Notes under the pieces: model-generated
What the model was told of the DNA's origin: nothing
The model's input: the letters and a program-made list of their open reading frames with translations, nothing else
Databases searched by the model: none
Source: Desulfuromonas acetoxidans DSM 684
GTDB taxonomy: Bacteria; Desulfobacterota; Desulfuromonadia; Desulfuromonadales; Desulfuromonadaceae
Assembly (NCBI RefSeq): GCF_000167355.1
Contig: NZ_AAEW02000009.1
Span: 1 to 64,000 of the forward strand
Length of the DNA: 64,000 nucleotides
Direction: 5' to 3'
Made by a program: the position numbers and the translations under genes
Shown: positions 22,956 through 32,193 of the stretch, piece after piece
Position numbering within the stretch: the first letter of the stretch is position 1
Layout: the number at the start of each line of letters is the position of its first letter

Positions 22956-23408
22956 TTATTGGCGCACGCGCGTCACGCCACCGGGACCGCGAATGATCCG
23001 TACCCGGTCACCAACCGCGTAATAGTCATCAGCTTCCTGAACCACGGCAATCACTTCGCCGCTATCCAGCTCAACGGTCAGTTCCACACCGTTTTGACGG
23101 GTGGTGCCCTCCTCGACGGCCGAGCCGACCAGAGCGCCGCCAATGGCGCCAACTGCGGTGGCCAGAGCACGGCCATGACCACCACCAACGGTATTTCCGG
23201 CAATGCCGCCAACCACACCACCGGCAACGGTGCCCAGCCCGGTCTGGGTGCCTTCAATGGTCACGGTGTTAACCACTAACACGGTACCGTAATACACCGA
23301 AAGCTGTTGTTGGGCCTGGGAACGGCTATAAACATTGCCGGACTGACGTGGGGCACAGCCTGCCATTATCAGGACCAGAGCCATTAAAATTATGCTGAAA
23401 AATCTCAT
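22956..23408 (-). CDS. Glycine-zipper outer-membrane lipoprotein (SlyB/Pcp-like)
   Basis: This 150-residue protein starts MRFFSIILMALVLIMAGC, a lipoprotein signal peptide with cleavage before Cys18. It then has a glycine-zipper stretch GTVAGGVVGGIAGNTVGGG and IGGALVGSAV (about residues 62-100), and ends with a small beta domain. This layout is that of SlyB/Pcp-type 17 kDa surface lipoproteins, which stabilise the outer membrane. AAGGAGG precedes the ATG. It is probably monocistronic. Confidence 0.85.
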   Translation of the reverse strand: MRFFSIILMALVLIMAGCAPRQSGNVYSRSQAQQQLSVYYGTVLVVNTVTIEGTQTGLGTVAGGVVGGIAGNTVGGGHGRALATAVGAIGGALVGSAVEEGTTRQNGVELTVELDSGEVIAVVQEADDYYAVGDRVRIIRGPGGVTRVRQ

Positions 23409-23443
23409 GATGTCCTCCTTGCTGTTTGGTCGGGTATAACCGA

Positions 23444-24271
23444 TCAGACTTCGAGAACGGCTCCAACGGAGCCATAGAAAAACTGGCTTGGAAACAGGTT
23501 CCGCAATTGCGCGGCACGCGCCTGTCCGGTGCAATGGGAAACGCCGATTTTCTCAATATTGAACCCCTGCAGCGCCGCAACGGTCAACTCAAATTGCTCG
23601 CTGCTGACTGGGCCAAGGTGGGTTCCGCCAACCACGGCATAAAAATGTTCGCGCTGCATCACCTCGGCAATATAATTGAGGGTATTGATGATACCGGAAT
23701 GGGCACAGCCGAGGATCACCACGAGCCCCTTGGGAGTATCGACAACAACGGCCATATCATCGGCAAACGGATCTGCGATATAGCCACCCTGGCCATCAGG
23801 CTGAACAAGGTTGCCGTCACCAACTTCAAAATCGCTGGTTCGGGGAATGGCACCGGTGACAAACACCTGCTCAGCGATCTGCTGAAACTGTGGTGTTTCA
23901 TGGAATTGCGCCCCCAGGGTCTCGAGCAATTCACGGCGTTGGGGAATGCCGATGAATCGCAAGCTATGCGGCGTTCTGGAAAAGCGCGGTTCAAAAATAT
24001 CCGGGTGGGCATAAACGGGAACCTCACCACGGACCCGCAGCACCGCCTCAAGACCTCCGGCATGATCATAGTGACCATGACTAAGCACGACACCATCGAA
24101 CTGACTCAGATCTTTTTCAAGAACCCGGGCATTTTGAATAATGCCGAAGCCCTGCCCGGTATCGATGAGAAAACTACCGTCATCGGTCTCAAGCCAACAG
24201 GCAAAGCCATGTTCACCAATGGCGGGAATCGCCCGCCCCACCGTATTTTCACATAAAATTGTCAGTTTCAT
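23444..24271 (-). CDS. Metallo-beta-lactamase fold hydrolase
   Basis: This 275-residue protein has the metal-binding motif SHGHYDHAGG near residue 63, then GCAHSG and a C-terminal HC pair (VSHCTG). The order MKLTILCENT...FLIDTG matches the MBL group that includes the archaeal dihydropterin synthase-like enzymes, so a role with a pterin substrate is possible but unproven. AAGGAGGG precedes the ATG at 24271. It lies just upstream of the lipoprotein gene in the same direction, 35 bases apart. Confidence 0.82.
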   Translation of the reverse strand: MKLTILCENTVGRAIPAIGEHGFACWLETDDGSFLIDTGQGFGIIQNARVLEKDLSQFDGVVLSHGHYDHAGGLEAVLRVRGEVPVYAHPDIFEPRFSRTPHSLRFIGIPQRRELLETLGAQFHETPQFQQIAEQVFVTGAIPRTSDFEVGDGNLVQPDGQGGYIADPFADDMAVVVDTPKGLVVILGCAHSGIINTLNYIAEVMQREHFYAVVGGTHLGPVSSEQFELTVAALQGFNIEKIGVSHCTGQARAAQLRNLFPSQFFYGSVGAVLEV

Positions 24272-24515
24272 TGCCCCCTCCTTGCACTCATCACAGATTT
24301 TCATGCGGCGCGGCCTGCCACCGGCGCACCATCTCTTCATAGTATAATGACTGTCGTCAAAGGTACCAGTGACTTTATGGCGATGGGAGGGAAAAATGAA
24401 AGGCGCGCCACAAGGACGCGCCTTTAACCGGAGGCCGGCAAGTATGGGAGAAGGAGGGCCTCCGGTTTTTCTGTGCCGCTCTCAGCCGCATCTGCAATGG
24501 TTAAATGATGGGAAA

Positions 24516-25307
24516 TCAGGCGATACCGATCATCACCTGACTGGGTGGAATGGTGGCACACAGGATGGCTCCCGGCTGCCATTGCTGACAGGGTACGGCA
24601 TCCTGCGGCACCACAGCACTTAATTGCACCTGGTTGCCAAGATCAAGTTCGATCTCGATCAGGTCACCCTGCTGGCGCGACGATAATACCGTTCCGCACA
24701 GCGGATTGACAACCTGATCACAATCTGCGGCAACAAAGGTGAGACAGGGCGCCTTGACCATGGCAAACACCCGACTCTGTTCTGCCAGAGCAAGACCCTG
24801 AACACTATCCGTAGTGATTTGTGACAACAGTGGTTGGCCACAATCGAGCATCATCTCCACCGTGGTCAACAACCCTTCATTGTGCAAAGACACCACCCGT
24901 CCCTGCAGGGTATTGCGGGCACTGGTGCGCATGGCCAGGCGTTGCAACAAACTGTAGAGATGGGAATAATCTTCAAAATTTTCCGTGAGCAGCGTTAAGA
25001 CGCGGGCATGTTCTTTTTCAATGGTGCGATACAGTTGCACCGCACGACTGCCAGCTTCGGTGAGACGGGTTCCCCCACCATCACGCCCTCCGGTGGAGGC
25101 TTCGGTCAGCGGCTGTTCCGCCAGGCTGTTCATCGCAGCCAGAGCATCCCAGGCACTTTTGTAGCTCATGCCGGACAATTTGGCAGCGCGACTGAGCGAA
25201 CCGGTAGCCTCGATCTGTTCGAGCAGAGCAATCCGTTTGCTGCTCAAGTAGTTGTGGGTATCCTTGTTGAGCCACAATGAGCCCGACAGAGAATGGGGTG
25301 TCGACAT
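24516..25307 (-). CDS. modE: ModE family molybdate/tungstate-responsive regulator
   Basis: ModE binds molybdate or tungstate and controls uptake and cofactor genes. The 263-residue protein has an N-terminal winged helix (residues 20-110, with RIALLEQIEATGSLSRAAKLSGMSYKSAW and GGRDGGGTRLT) and two C-terminal Mop/TOBE domains, the first starting about residue 128 (SARNTLQGRVVSL). AGGA lies eight bases before the ATG at 25307. It is divergent from mobB and could regulate it and the tup genes. Confidence 0.92.
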   Translation of the reverse strand: MSTPHSLSGSLWLNKDTHNYLSSKRIALLEQIEATGSLSRAAKLSGMSYKSAWDALAAMNSLAEQPLTEASTGGRDGGGTRLTEAGSRAVQLYRTIEKEHARVLTLLTENFEDYSHLYSLLQRLAMRTSARNTLQGRVVSLHNEGLLTTVEMMLDCGQPLLSQITTDSVQGLALAEQSRVFAMVKAPCLTFVAADCDQVVNPLCGTVLSSRQQGDLIEIELDLGNQVQLSAVVPQDAVPCQQWQPGAILCATIPPSQVMIGIA

Positions 25308-25607
25308 AGCCGATCCTTTCCTTGTTAACGACATGCGTCGCGCATGCATTGTCGATTCAAGACAAACTTGCGAAAGCTGCGCCAATTTCGTTCTAACAGT
25401 CTGAAATCCCTCAACGTCCGTAAACGTAAACGTTTTTGGCCACCGGCCTGCAGCGAACCGTTTTTTTGCGCTGCTCCGAAGCGGAACAACCTGATCCAGC
25501 TTGGCACACCCAGCCGAGAAACGTCAGGTGAGAAAAAATTACATTGAGCTGAACGAGTCATCCACGTACCATGGAACAAGTTTAACATCTTACCGTCTGG
25601 AGTCTGC
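25308..25607. promoter_or_regulatory. modE-mobB divergent intergenic region
   Basis: This 300-base gap holds the promoters of modE and mobB. The only notable element is the palindrome AAACGTAAACGTTT at 25422-25435, which could be an operator. No RNA or small gene is recognised. Confidence 0.35.
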
Positions 25608-26126
25608 ATGACGATACCGGCCGTTTCATTCATTGCCAAATCCGGAACCGGGAAAACCACCCTGGTTGAAAAAATCATCGCCGAGCTGAAACTGCGCCAC
25701 TTTCGAGTCGGTGCCATCAAGCACGATGCCCACCGTTTTGACATCGATCACCCCGGAAAAGACAGCCACCGATTTACCGCAGCCGGAGCCGACACCATGC
25801 TGGTCTGCTCGTCGAGCAAGCTGGCGCTGGTGAAACAGCATCGCCAGGCACCGGAGATCAGCGACCTCATCACCACCTATTTCAGCGATGTTGATATTGT
25901 CCTGACCGAGGGCTTCAAGCAAAGCTCTATGCCAAAAATCGAAGTCTTTCGCCACCATTACAGCACGGAGCTGATCTGCCGTGGTGAAAAATCGGACCCG
26001 TCGTTGATCGCTGTAGCCAGTGATGCCCCGTTGGAGGTGGATGTTCCGATTTTTGATCTCGAAGAGATCCGCGCACTGACGGACTTTCTTATCACAACAT
26101 TTTCGCTATCTAGATCAGCGGGTTAA
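25608..26126 (+). CDS. mobB: Molybdopterin-guanine dinucleotide biosynthesis adapter MobB
   Basis: MobB is a GTP-binding protein that helps MobA form the guanine dinucleotide cofactor. The 172-residue length is normal. Walker A is AKSGTGKTT, and GAIKHDAHRFDIDHPGKDSHRFTAAGA and DIVLTEGFKQSSMPKIEVFR are diagnostic. The gene is divergent from modE. MobA is not in the window. The aldehyde oxidoreductase uses the non-nucleotide cofactor, so MobB probably serves other enzymes such as formate dehydrogenase. Confidence 0.93.
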   Translation: MTIPAVSFIAKSGTGKTTLVEKIIAELKLRHFRVGAIKHDAHRFDIDHPGKDSHRFTAAGADTMLVCSSSKLALVKQHRQAPEISDLITTYFSDVDIVLTEGFKQSSMPKIEVFRHHYSTELICRGEKSDPSLIAVASDAPLEVDVPIFDLEEIRALTDFLITTFSLSRSAG

Positions 26127-26200
26127 AAGAATTGAGCGACGCTGTTTTTATTTGACACTGTATGACAAAATCAACTAAACTCTTTGCTCTGTTTTTACGT

Positions 26201-26277
26201 GGGCCTATAGCTCAGTTGGTCAGAGCCACCGGCTCATAACCGGTTTGTCCCAGGTTCGAGTCCTGGTGGGCCCACCA
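26201..26277 (+). tRNA. tRNA with CAT anticodon (probably tRNA-Ile2, else Met)
   Basis: The 77-base gene has an acceptor stem GGGCCTA/TGGGCCC, a D-arm GCTC..GAGC, an anticodon stem ACCGG/CCGGT with loop CTCATAA, a T-arm CCAGG TTCGAGT CCTGG, and an encoded CCA. The anticodon is CAT. The overall form resembles the isoleucine tRNA whose C34 is modified to lysidine by TilS. Elongator Met cannot be excluded by eye; a non-initiator is clear, since G1-C72 pairs. Confidence 0.92.
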
Positions 26278-26347
26278 CTTTATGCAGGTAAGTACATGGT
26301 ACGAAGACGAACGCGACGACAGCTACTTTTGACAGTAAACGATCCAG

Positions 26348-26385
26348 GAGAGTGCAACGACAGCCGAGTTGCACTCTCTTTTTTT
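26348..26385 (+). terminator. Strong intrinsic terminator after the tRNA
   Basis: GAGAGTGCAAC and GTTGCACTCTC form an 11-base perfect stem with a nine-base loop, followed by seven T residues. It ends the tRNA transcript shortly before the Nif3-like gene. Confidence 0.93.
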
Positions 26386-26399
26386 GGCGAGAGGAAATG

Positions 26400-27533
26400 A
26401 TGGCAAAAACCTCCTGTGTACGCCTGCACGATCTGGTAGGCTGGCTCAACCGCAACTATCCGCAGAGCCTGGCGGAAGAGTGGGACAATGTCGGCCTGCA
26501 AGTCGGTGATTTAAATCAGGAAATCACTAAAGTCATGGTTGCACTCGAGCCCACGGAACAGACCATCAAACAGGCCATTGACCACCACTGTCAACTGCTC
26601 ATTTCCCACCATCCCCTGCTCTTCAAACCACTGAAAAAAATTTCAAAAAACGACGAAACCGGTCGTATCCTTTTTGCTGCCATCCAGAACAATCTGGCGA
26701 TTGTCAGCGCCCACACCAATCTTGATCATGCCGCCGACGGTCTCAATGACTGGCTGGCCGAGTGCCTCGACCTTGGCGCGACAACCCCTTTATTGCCACC
26801 GCGCAGTGGTGATCTGGTCAAGCTGGTGGTCTTTGTGCCTGAAGACGACACCGACCGGGTTGCCACAGCATTATTCAAGGCCGGAGCCGGTCATATCGGC
26901 GGTTACGACCACTGTTCCTTTCGCAATCGTGGAACCGGCACCTTCCGCCCCGGTACCGACACCCAGCCGTTTATCGGTCAAACCGGTCAGGACGAACGGG
27001 TGGATGAGGTCCGTCTGGAAACCATCGTGCCACGCCACCGGCTGGCCGCCACTCTCCAGCGCATGGAAAAAGCTCACCCTTACGAAGAGGTGGCGTACGA
27101 TCTGATTCCACTGGAAAATCGCCGCCAGGATATCGGCCTGGGACGCATCGGTCGTCTCGCAGAGCCCCTCTCGCTGGAGGAACTGGCACACCGCTGCAAG
27201 GACAAACTTGATTGCGCCGCGCTCCGCATTGTGGCGGCGGAGCAACCCCGGCCGGTAAACAAAGTTGCCGTATGCGGCGGCAGTGGCGCATCGCTGATCC
27301 ATGAAGCGGCCCGCCAGGGTGCCGATGTCCTGATTACCGGCGACATCAAATACCATGAAGCCATGGCCGCCCGCTCTCTAGGGCTGGCCCTCATTGATGC
27401 CGGCCATTTTGCCACAGAACACTTGATGGCTCCGGCGCTGGCCAGCCGACTTGACCACTACAGCCAGACACAGGGCTGGAACATGGCCATAACCACTGCA
27501 CAGCATGAATGTGATCCGTTCACACATATATAG
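26400..27533 (+). CDS. Nif3-like dinuclear metal-centre protein (YqfO type)
   Basis: This 377-residue protein is the long form of the Nif3/YbgI/YqfO family, with a CutA-like domain inserted in the middle (about residues 130-235, containing VKLVVFVPEDDTDRVATALFKAGAG). Metal ligands are seen in LLISHHPLLF and SAHTNLDHAADG and near the C-terminus in DAGHFATEH. A GTP cyclohydrolase-like role has been proposed but the function is unknown. Tandem ATGs lie after GAGGAA; the second is better spaced. Confidence 0.9.
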   Translation: MAKTSCVRLHDLVGWLNRNYPQSLAEEWDNVGLQVGDLNQEITKVMVALEPTEQTIKQAIDHHCQLLISHHPLLFKPLKKISKNDETGRILFAAIQNNLAIVSAHTNLDHAADGLNDWLAECLDLGATTPLLPPRSGDLVKLVVFVPEDDTDRVATALFKAGAGHIGGYDHCSFRNRGTGTFRPGTDTQPFIGQTGQDERVDEVRLETIVPRHRLAATLQRMEKAHPYEEVAYDLIPLENRRQDIGLGRIGRLAEPLSLEELAHRCKDKLDCAALRIVAAEQPRPVNKVAVCGGSGASLIHEAARQGADVLITGDIKYHEAMAARSLGLALIDAGHFATEHLMAPALASRLDHYSQTQGWNMAITTAQHECDPFTHI

Positions 27534-27572
27534 ACCGCTATTCCAAGCACTACAGACCATGGAGGTAACAGG

Positions 27573-28286
27573 GTGAAAGAAGAAGTACAGCTACTTATCG
27601 ATCTGCAGGAACTCGATCAGCACATTATCAGCGGGCGGAAAAAGCAGGAGAAACTCCGCGAAGAACAAAATGAGCTGACCGTCAACACCGACAAGCTCAC
27701 GGCACTCATCGCCCAGCTGGATGGTGAAATCGCGACCATTGAAGCCGAGCGCAGTGAAATCAACCAGTCTTTGCTCAAAGAGCAGGATAACATCGAGAAA
27801 TCGGAAGCTCACCTGCCCGAGATCAAAACCCAAAAAGAGTATCTGGCCATGCTCAAAGAGGTTGATGTGGCAAAAAAGCAGACCAAGGACCTCCAGGAGA
27901 TTCTTCAGGATCGCGATGCGGCACTGGCCACCATTAAAGAGGACCGTGACGAGAAGCAACAAGAACTCGACAACCTCCAATCCACCTCTAACAGCCGGTG
28001 CAGCGAAATCAATGATCTGCTGACGGAGATTGATGAATCCCTGGTCTCGGAAGACACCAAGCGCGCCGCTCTGATCGAGCAGGTTCCCCCCCGGATCCGC
28101 CAACGCTACGAACTGTTACTCAAGCGCCGCAACGGTTCTGCACTGGTGGAAGCCCGCCGTGGCAACTGCCTGGGCTGCAACATGCACCTGCCGCCACAGT
28201 TCTTTAATAACATGCTGAAAAAGCAGGGAATCGACAGTTGTCCCCATTGCAACCGTCTGCTCTTCGTCATGCCTGAAGGCGAATAA
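27573..28286 (+). CDS. Coiled-coil zinc ribbon protein (CT398/DUF164 type)
   Basis: This 237-residue protein has a long coiled coil (about residues 5-175) rich in Glu, Lys and Leu, and a C-terminal C4 zinc ribbon: CLGCNMHLPPQ and CPHCNRLLF. The family includes chlamydial CT398, linked to sigma-54 and secretion factors, and FlgZ-like proteins. The start is a GTG after GGAGG. It is 39 bases after the Nif3-like gene and immediately before rnpB, an order common in this group of bacteria. Confidence 0.85.
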   Translation: MKEEVQLLIDLQELDQHIISGRKKQEKLREEQNELTVNTDKLTALIAQLDGEIATIEAERSEINQSLLKEQDNIEKSEAHLPEIKTQKEYLAMLKEVDVAKKQTKDLQEILQDRDAALATIKEDRDEKQQELDNLQSTSNSRCSEINDLLTEIDESLVSEDTKRAALIEQVPPRIRQRYELLLKRRNGSALVEARRGNCLGCNMHLPPQFFNNMLKKQGIDSCPHCNRLLFVMPEGE

Positions 28287-28310
28287 ACGCCTGACAGGAC
28301 AATCAGAACT

Positions 28311-28684
28311 GGTCGAAGAAGGACAGACGGTCGCCGGTTTCGCAAGAAACGGGAGGAAAGTCCGGGCTCCGCAGAGCAGGATGGTTCCTAACGGGAACCG
28401 GGGGTGACCCCAGGGACAGTGCCACAGAGAGAAGACCGCCTGCTTTGGCAGGTAAGGGTGAAAGGGTGAGGTAAGAGCTCACCAGCTCTGGTGGTGACAT
28501 CAGAGGCTCGGTAAACCCCATCTGGAGCAAGGCCAAATAGGGAAGCGTTTGAGAGCGGCTCGCTCGAAGCTTTCGGGTTGGCTGCTTGAGGCCGTCGGCA
28601 ACGGCGGTCCTAGAGGAATGATCGTTGCCCGTCTCCGGGTAACCGGATTCGGGTACAGAACCCGGCTTACGGCCTTCTTCGACC
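28311..28684 (+). ncRNA. rnpB: RNase P RNA (type A)
   Basis: RNase P RNA is the ribozyme that trims the 5' leader of tRNA precursors. The outer helix is GGTCGAAGAAGG with CCTTCTTCGACC at the far end. The conserved GAGGAAAGTCCGGGCTCC lies near the 5' end, and its partner ACAGAACCCGGCTTA near the 3' end; GGTAAACCCC and GAGAGAAGACCGCC are also present. The length of about 374 bases is normal. A short T-stretch after the last helix may be its terminator. Confidence 0.96.
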
Positions 28685-28710
28685 ACTTTTAATCAGGGAT
28701 AGAGACTGCA

Positions 28711-29253
28711 ATGGCCCCTTTGCCATCAGAAAACCATCAACGCTGGCAGCGGATTGTTTTAAGTGTTCGCAAAGAGATCATGGCGCTCAGCAGTGAAGAG
28801 CGGCAGTGGATTGACCAGCAGCTGAGCCTGATCGGCACTTTGCAGACCGAGATCCACGATCTGTTTCTTTCCGCCCAGGGAGCTGACGCGTGTGCGCAGT
28901 GTCAGGGCTCGTGTTGTGAGCTTGGCCACAACCATATGACCTTGGCCAACCTGCTCGCTGCGATTCTGCAGGATAAGCTGCCGGCCGCCCATTTTGACCG
29001 CACGTGTCCGTTTCTCGGCGACAACGGCTGCACGCTGGACATTGCTGTTCGGCCCTACAACTGCATCACGTTTATCTGTGAGGATGTTGAGCAGGCCCTG
29101 TCCGTAGAGGAGCAGAATCGCTTTTACCGCCTCGAGCAGCAACTGCGCAGTTTATATATTGCTTTTGATGAACGTTATCTCGGCTCGAGCCTTCAAGGAC
29201 TTCTGATTCGCTCGCAAAGCATGGCCGGCAGCCTGTTTCTGGCTCGCCGCTGA
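28711..29253 (+). CDS. YkgJ-type cysteine cluster protein
   Basis: This 180-residue soluble protein has the Cys motif CAQCQGSCCELG, then CPFLGDNGCTLDIAVRPYNC and a further Cys in FICED. This is the YkgJ/CxxCxxCC family, predicted to bind a zinc or Fe-S cluster. The function is unknown. It follows rnpB and precedes the LOG family gene by 23 bases. Confidence 0.82.
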   Translation: MAPLPSENHQRWQRIVLSVRKEIMALSSEERQWIDQQLSLIGTLQTEIHDLFLSAQGADACAQCQGSCCELGHNHMTLANLLAAILQDKLPAAHFDRTCPFLGDNGCTLDIAVRPYNCITFICEDVEQALSVEEQNRFYRLEQQLRSLYIAFDERYLGSSLQGLLIRSQSMAGSLFLARR

Positions 29254-29276
29254 TTTTATGATGGAATGATACCTTT

Positions 29277-30305
29277 ATGGACATCTCGTTTACCCGCTCC
29301 AACGGTCACATCGATGAACTGATCGACAATCTGCTTGAGGAGGTCGGTGTTCACCACCCCTACATCATCCGCGAAATGATCCTCAGTGCTCTCAAAGCCG
29401 GTCAGACCAGCGACTACCTGGCCGACCTGAAGCTGATGCGTACCACCATGAAAGAGATGCGCTACACCAACAAGGTGTTCAGCCCCTATCGGTCACGGCG
29501 TAAAGTCACTATCTTCGGTTCAGCCCGCACCCTGCCATCAGAGCCCATTTATCAAAAATGTGTGCGCTTTTCGCAATTGCTGGCGCAAAACAATTACATG
29601 GTGATCACGGGTGGTGGCGGTGGTATCATGCAGGCGGGAAATGAGGGCGCCGGCAAGGAGAACTCGTTTGCCGTCAACATTGAACTACCCTTTGAACAGG
29701 ATACCAACCGGGTCATGAAACAAAGTGACCGGGTGCTGATGTACAAATACTTTTTCAACCGCAAAGTGGCGTTTCTCAAAGAGGCCGATGCGGTGGCCCT
29801 GTTTCCCGGCGGTTTCGGCACTCTGGATGAAGCGATGGAGACCTTGACCCTGGTTCAGACCGGCAAGAATCCGCCGATCCCCCTGGTGCTGATTGACGAC
29901 AATAACGGCACCTACTGGGAAGACCTGTTCGAGTTTATGCGCGATGTTCTGCTGCCCAAGGGCTTGATATCCGGTGAAGACTTTGGCTTGTTTACCATCA
30001 CCCGCAGTGCTGAAGAGGCGATGGAGGTCATCGACTCATTTTACAAAGTCTATCACTCCAGCCGCTATGTCGGAAAACTGCTGGTCATCCGCCTTAACAA
30101 GGCTTTGACACAGCAGCAGATCGAAACGCTGGAAAGTGAATTTTCAGAAATCCTGCTGCCCGATACCCGGATTAAGGCAGTCAGCGCATTTGACAAAGAG
30201 CGTGATGAGCCCGACCTGTGGGATCTGCCACGGCTGGCCATTCACTTCAACCGCCGCAGCTACGGGCTGTTGAACTCGTTTATTCGCCGAATCAACTCGT
30301 TTTAA
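29277..30305 (+). CDS. LOG family / TIGR00730 Rossmann-fold protein
   Basis: This 342-residue protein has an N-terminal helical region (about 75 residues) before a Rossmann fold with GGGGGIMQAGNEGAGKENS and the LOG signature PGGFGTLDEAMETL. LOG proteins cleave nucleoside 5'-monophosphates to the base and ribose 5-phosphate. The long form found here is common in delta-proteobacteria, and its substrate is unknown. The gene is 15 bases from the ubiD-like gene and likely shares its transcript. Confidence 0.85.
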   Translation: MDISFTRSNGHIDELIDNLLEEVGVHHPYIIREMILSALKAGQTSDYLADLKLMRTTMKEMRYTNKVFSPYRSRRKVTIFGSARTLPSEPIYQKCVRFSQLLAQNNYMVITGGGGGIMQAGNEGAGKENSFAVNIELPFEQDTNRVMKQSDRVLMYKYFFNRKVAFLKEADAVALFPGGFGTLDEAMETLTLVQTGKNPPIPLVLIDDNNGTYWEDLFEFMRDVLLPKGLISGEDFGLFTITRSAEEAMEVIDSFYKVYHSSRYVGKLLVIRLNKALTQQQIETLESEFSEILLPDTRIKAVSAFDKERDEPDLWDLPRLAIHFNRRSYGLLNSFIRRINSF

Positions 30306-30320
30306 GGTGCGGAGGTCATC

Positions 30321-32156
30321 GTGGGGTATGCCAACCTGCAAAGTTGTGTACGCGACCTGGAAAAACATGGTCAACTGATCCGTATCACGGACCCGGTGGA
30401 TCCTTATCTCGAAGCTGGTGCCATTCAACGCCGGGTGTATGCCGCACAAGGCCCGGCGCTGCTGTTCACTAATGTCACCGGCAGTCGCTTCCCCATGCTC
30501 GGCAATCTGTTTGGCACACTGGAGCGCACCCGCTTTATTTTTCGCGACACCCTGACCACGGTCCAACGCCTGGTTGATGCCAAACTTGATCCCTCTGCGG
30601 TGTTTAAACGCCCGTGGGCGTTTGCTAAGGCCCCGGTCGGTGCCTGGCACCTGTTGCCGAAAAAGGTTAAGACCGGACCTATCCTCCAGCACCAGACCAC
30701 CATCGACCAACTGCCGCAACTGGTCTCCTGGCCCGATGACGGCGGTGCTTTTATCACCCTGCCCCAGGTGTATTCCGAACATCCATCGCATCCGGGCATG
30801 CGTTCGTCGAACCTCGGCATGTACCGGGTACAACTGAGTGGCAATGCCTATCAGACTAACAAGGAAGTGGGCCTGCATTACCAGATCCACCGCGGCATCG
30901 GCGTTCACCATCGCAGTGCCAAAGATCGCAGTGAAAAACTCCCCGTCAATATTTTTGTCGGCGGTCCACCCAGTATGACCGTCGCCGCGGTGATGCCGCT
31001 CCCGGAAGGGATGCCGGAACTCTCTTTTGCCGGACTGCTCGGCGGTCAGCGCATCCAGATGGTTCAGCCGGGTGCACTGCCCTTCCCGGCCCAGGCCGAT
31101 TTTGTGATTTGCGGTCATATCGACCCATCTCGCACTCGCCCCGAAGGCCCGTTCGGTGATCATTTCGGCTACTATAGCCTGACCCATGACTTTCCGGTGG
31201 TTGAGGTAAAAGCTGTGTATCACCGTCCGGACGCGATCTGGCCGTTCACCACGGTTGGCCGTCCGCCGCAAGAAGATACCAGTTTTGGTGCCTTTATTCA
31301 TGAACTGACCGGCGATCTGATCCCCACGGTTTTGCCTGGTATTCACGCGGTTCATGCTGTGGATGCCGCCGGTGTGCACCCGCTGTTGCTCGCCATCGGC
31401 AGCGAACGCTATACACCGTACAGCACGGAACAGCGTCCTCAGGAGCTATTGACCCAGGCCAATGCCATTCTCGGCCAGGGACAGCTTTCACTGGCCAAAT
31501 ATCTGTTTATTACCAACCACGAGGATAACCCGCAGCTCGACATTCACGATATTGGCGGGTTTTTAAGCCACGCCCTGCAACGCTGTGACTGGCAACGCGA
31601 CCTGCACTTTCAGACCTGCACCACCATGGACACCCTTGATTACAGTGGCCAGGGCCTGAATAGTGGATCTAAGGTGGTTGTTGCAGCCAGTGGTCCGGCC
31701 AGACGTTCTTTGACCAGTGAAATTCCGCCAGAGATCCATTTGCCTGACGGCTTTCGTGCACCTCATGTCGCTTTGCCGGGTGTTCTGGTCGTTCAAGGAC
31801 CGGCCTGTCAACAGCCTCAGGATGCATCACAGTCCATGGAGCGGTTCTGTGCGTTTTACGATCAACAGGCCCCGATCAACGCCTTCCCATTGATTGTAAT
31901 CAGTGATGACAGTGCGTTCAGCACCCAAACCCTGAATAACTTTTTGTGGACCACATTTACCCGTTCAGATCCCGCCAGCGACCTTTACGGGATTGACAGT
32001 TTCACGGCTGACAAGCACTGGGGCTGTCGTGGCGCTCTGGTGATCGACGCCCGGCGTAAGCCTCACCACGCACCACCTTTGATTGACGATCCGGCGGTTG
32101 AAAAACAGGTTGATGCTCTGGGGGCACCGGGGCAGGTGCTTCACGGCATTATTTAA
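30321..32156 (+). CDS. UbiD family decarboxylase
   Basis: UbiD enzymes are prenylated-FMN-dependent (de)carboxylases of aromatic or unsaturated acids. The 611-residue length is that of the long menaquinone-type UbiD proteins. Visible motifs are VYSEHPSHPGMRSSNLGMYRVQ, the region after it with prFMN ligands, and RPEGPFGDHFGYYS, which holds a catalytic Glu. The start is a GTG after GCGGAGG. A UbiX flavin prenyltransferase is not in the window. A role in menaquinone synthesis (futalosine route) is an inference. Confidence 0.9.
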   Translation: MGYANLQSCVRDLEKHGQLIRITDPVDPYLEAGAIQRRVYAAQGPALLFTNVTGSRFPMLGNLFGTLERTRFIFRDTLTTVQRLVDAKLDPSAVFKRPWAFAKAPVGAWHLLPKKVKTGPILQHQTTIDQLPQLVSWPDDGGAFITLPQVYSEHPSHPGMRSSNLGMYRVQLSGNAYQTNKEVGLHYQIHRGIGVHHRSAKDRSEKLPVNIFVGGPPSMTVAAVMPLPEGMPELSFAGLLGGQRIQMVQPGALPFPAQADFVICGHIDPSRTRPEGPFGDHFGYYSLTHDFPVVEVKAVYHRPDAIWPFTTVGRPPQEDTSFGAFIHELTGDLIPTVLPGIHAVHAVDAAGVHPLLLAIGSERYTPYSTEQRPQELLTQANAILGQGQLSLAKYLFITNHEDNPQLDIHDIGGFLSHALQRCDWQRDLHFQTCTTMDTLDYSGQGLNSGSKVVVAASGPARRSLTSEIPPEIHLPDGFRAPHVALPGVLVVQGPACQQPQDASQSMERFCAFYDQQAPINAFPLIVISDDSAFSTQTLNNFLWTTFTRSDPASDLYGIDSFTADKHWGCRGALVIDARRKPHHAPPLIDDPAVEKQVDALGAPGQVLHGII

Positions 32157-32193
32157 ACCACCACTATCTTTTAGCTTATTTTTGGATCCTATT

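Noticed and set aside
26201-26277. tRNA gene as an attachment site for an integrated element
   Set aside because: No integrase or repeated tRNA 3' end is seen on either side.
30144-31379. Open frame of 411 codons opposite the UbiD gene
   Set aside because: It is a shadow of the UbiD-family gene and has a composition not like a protein of this organism.
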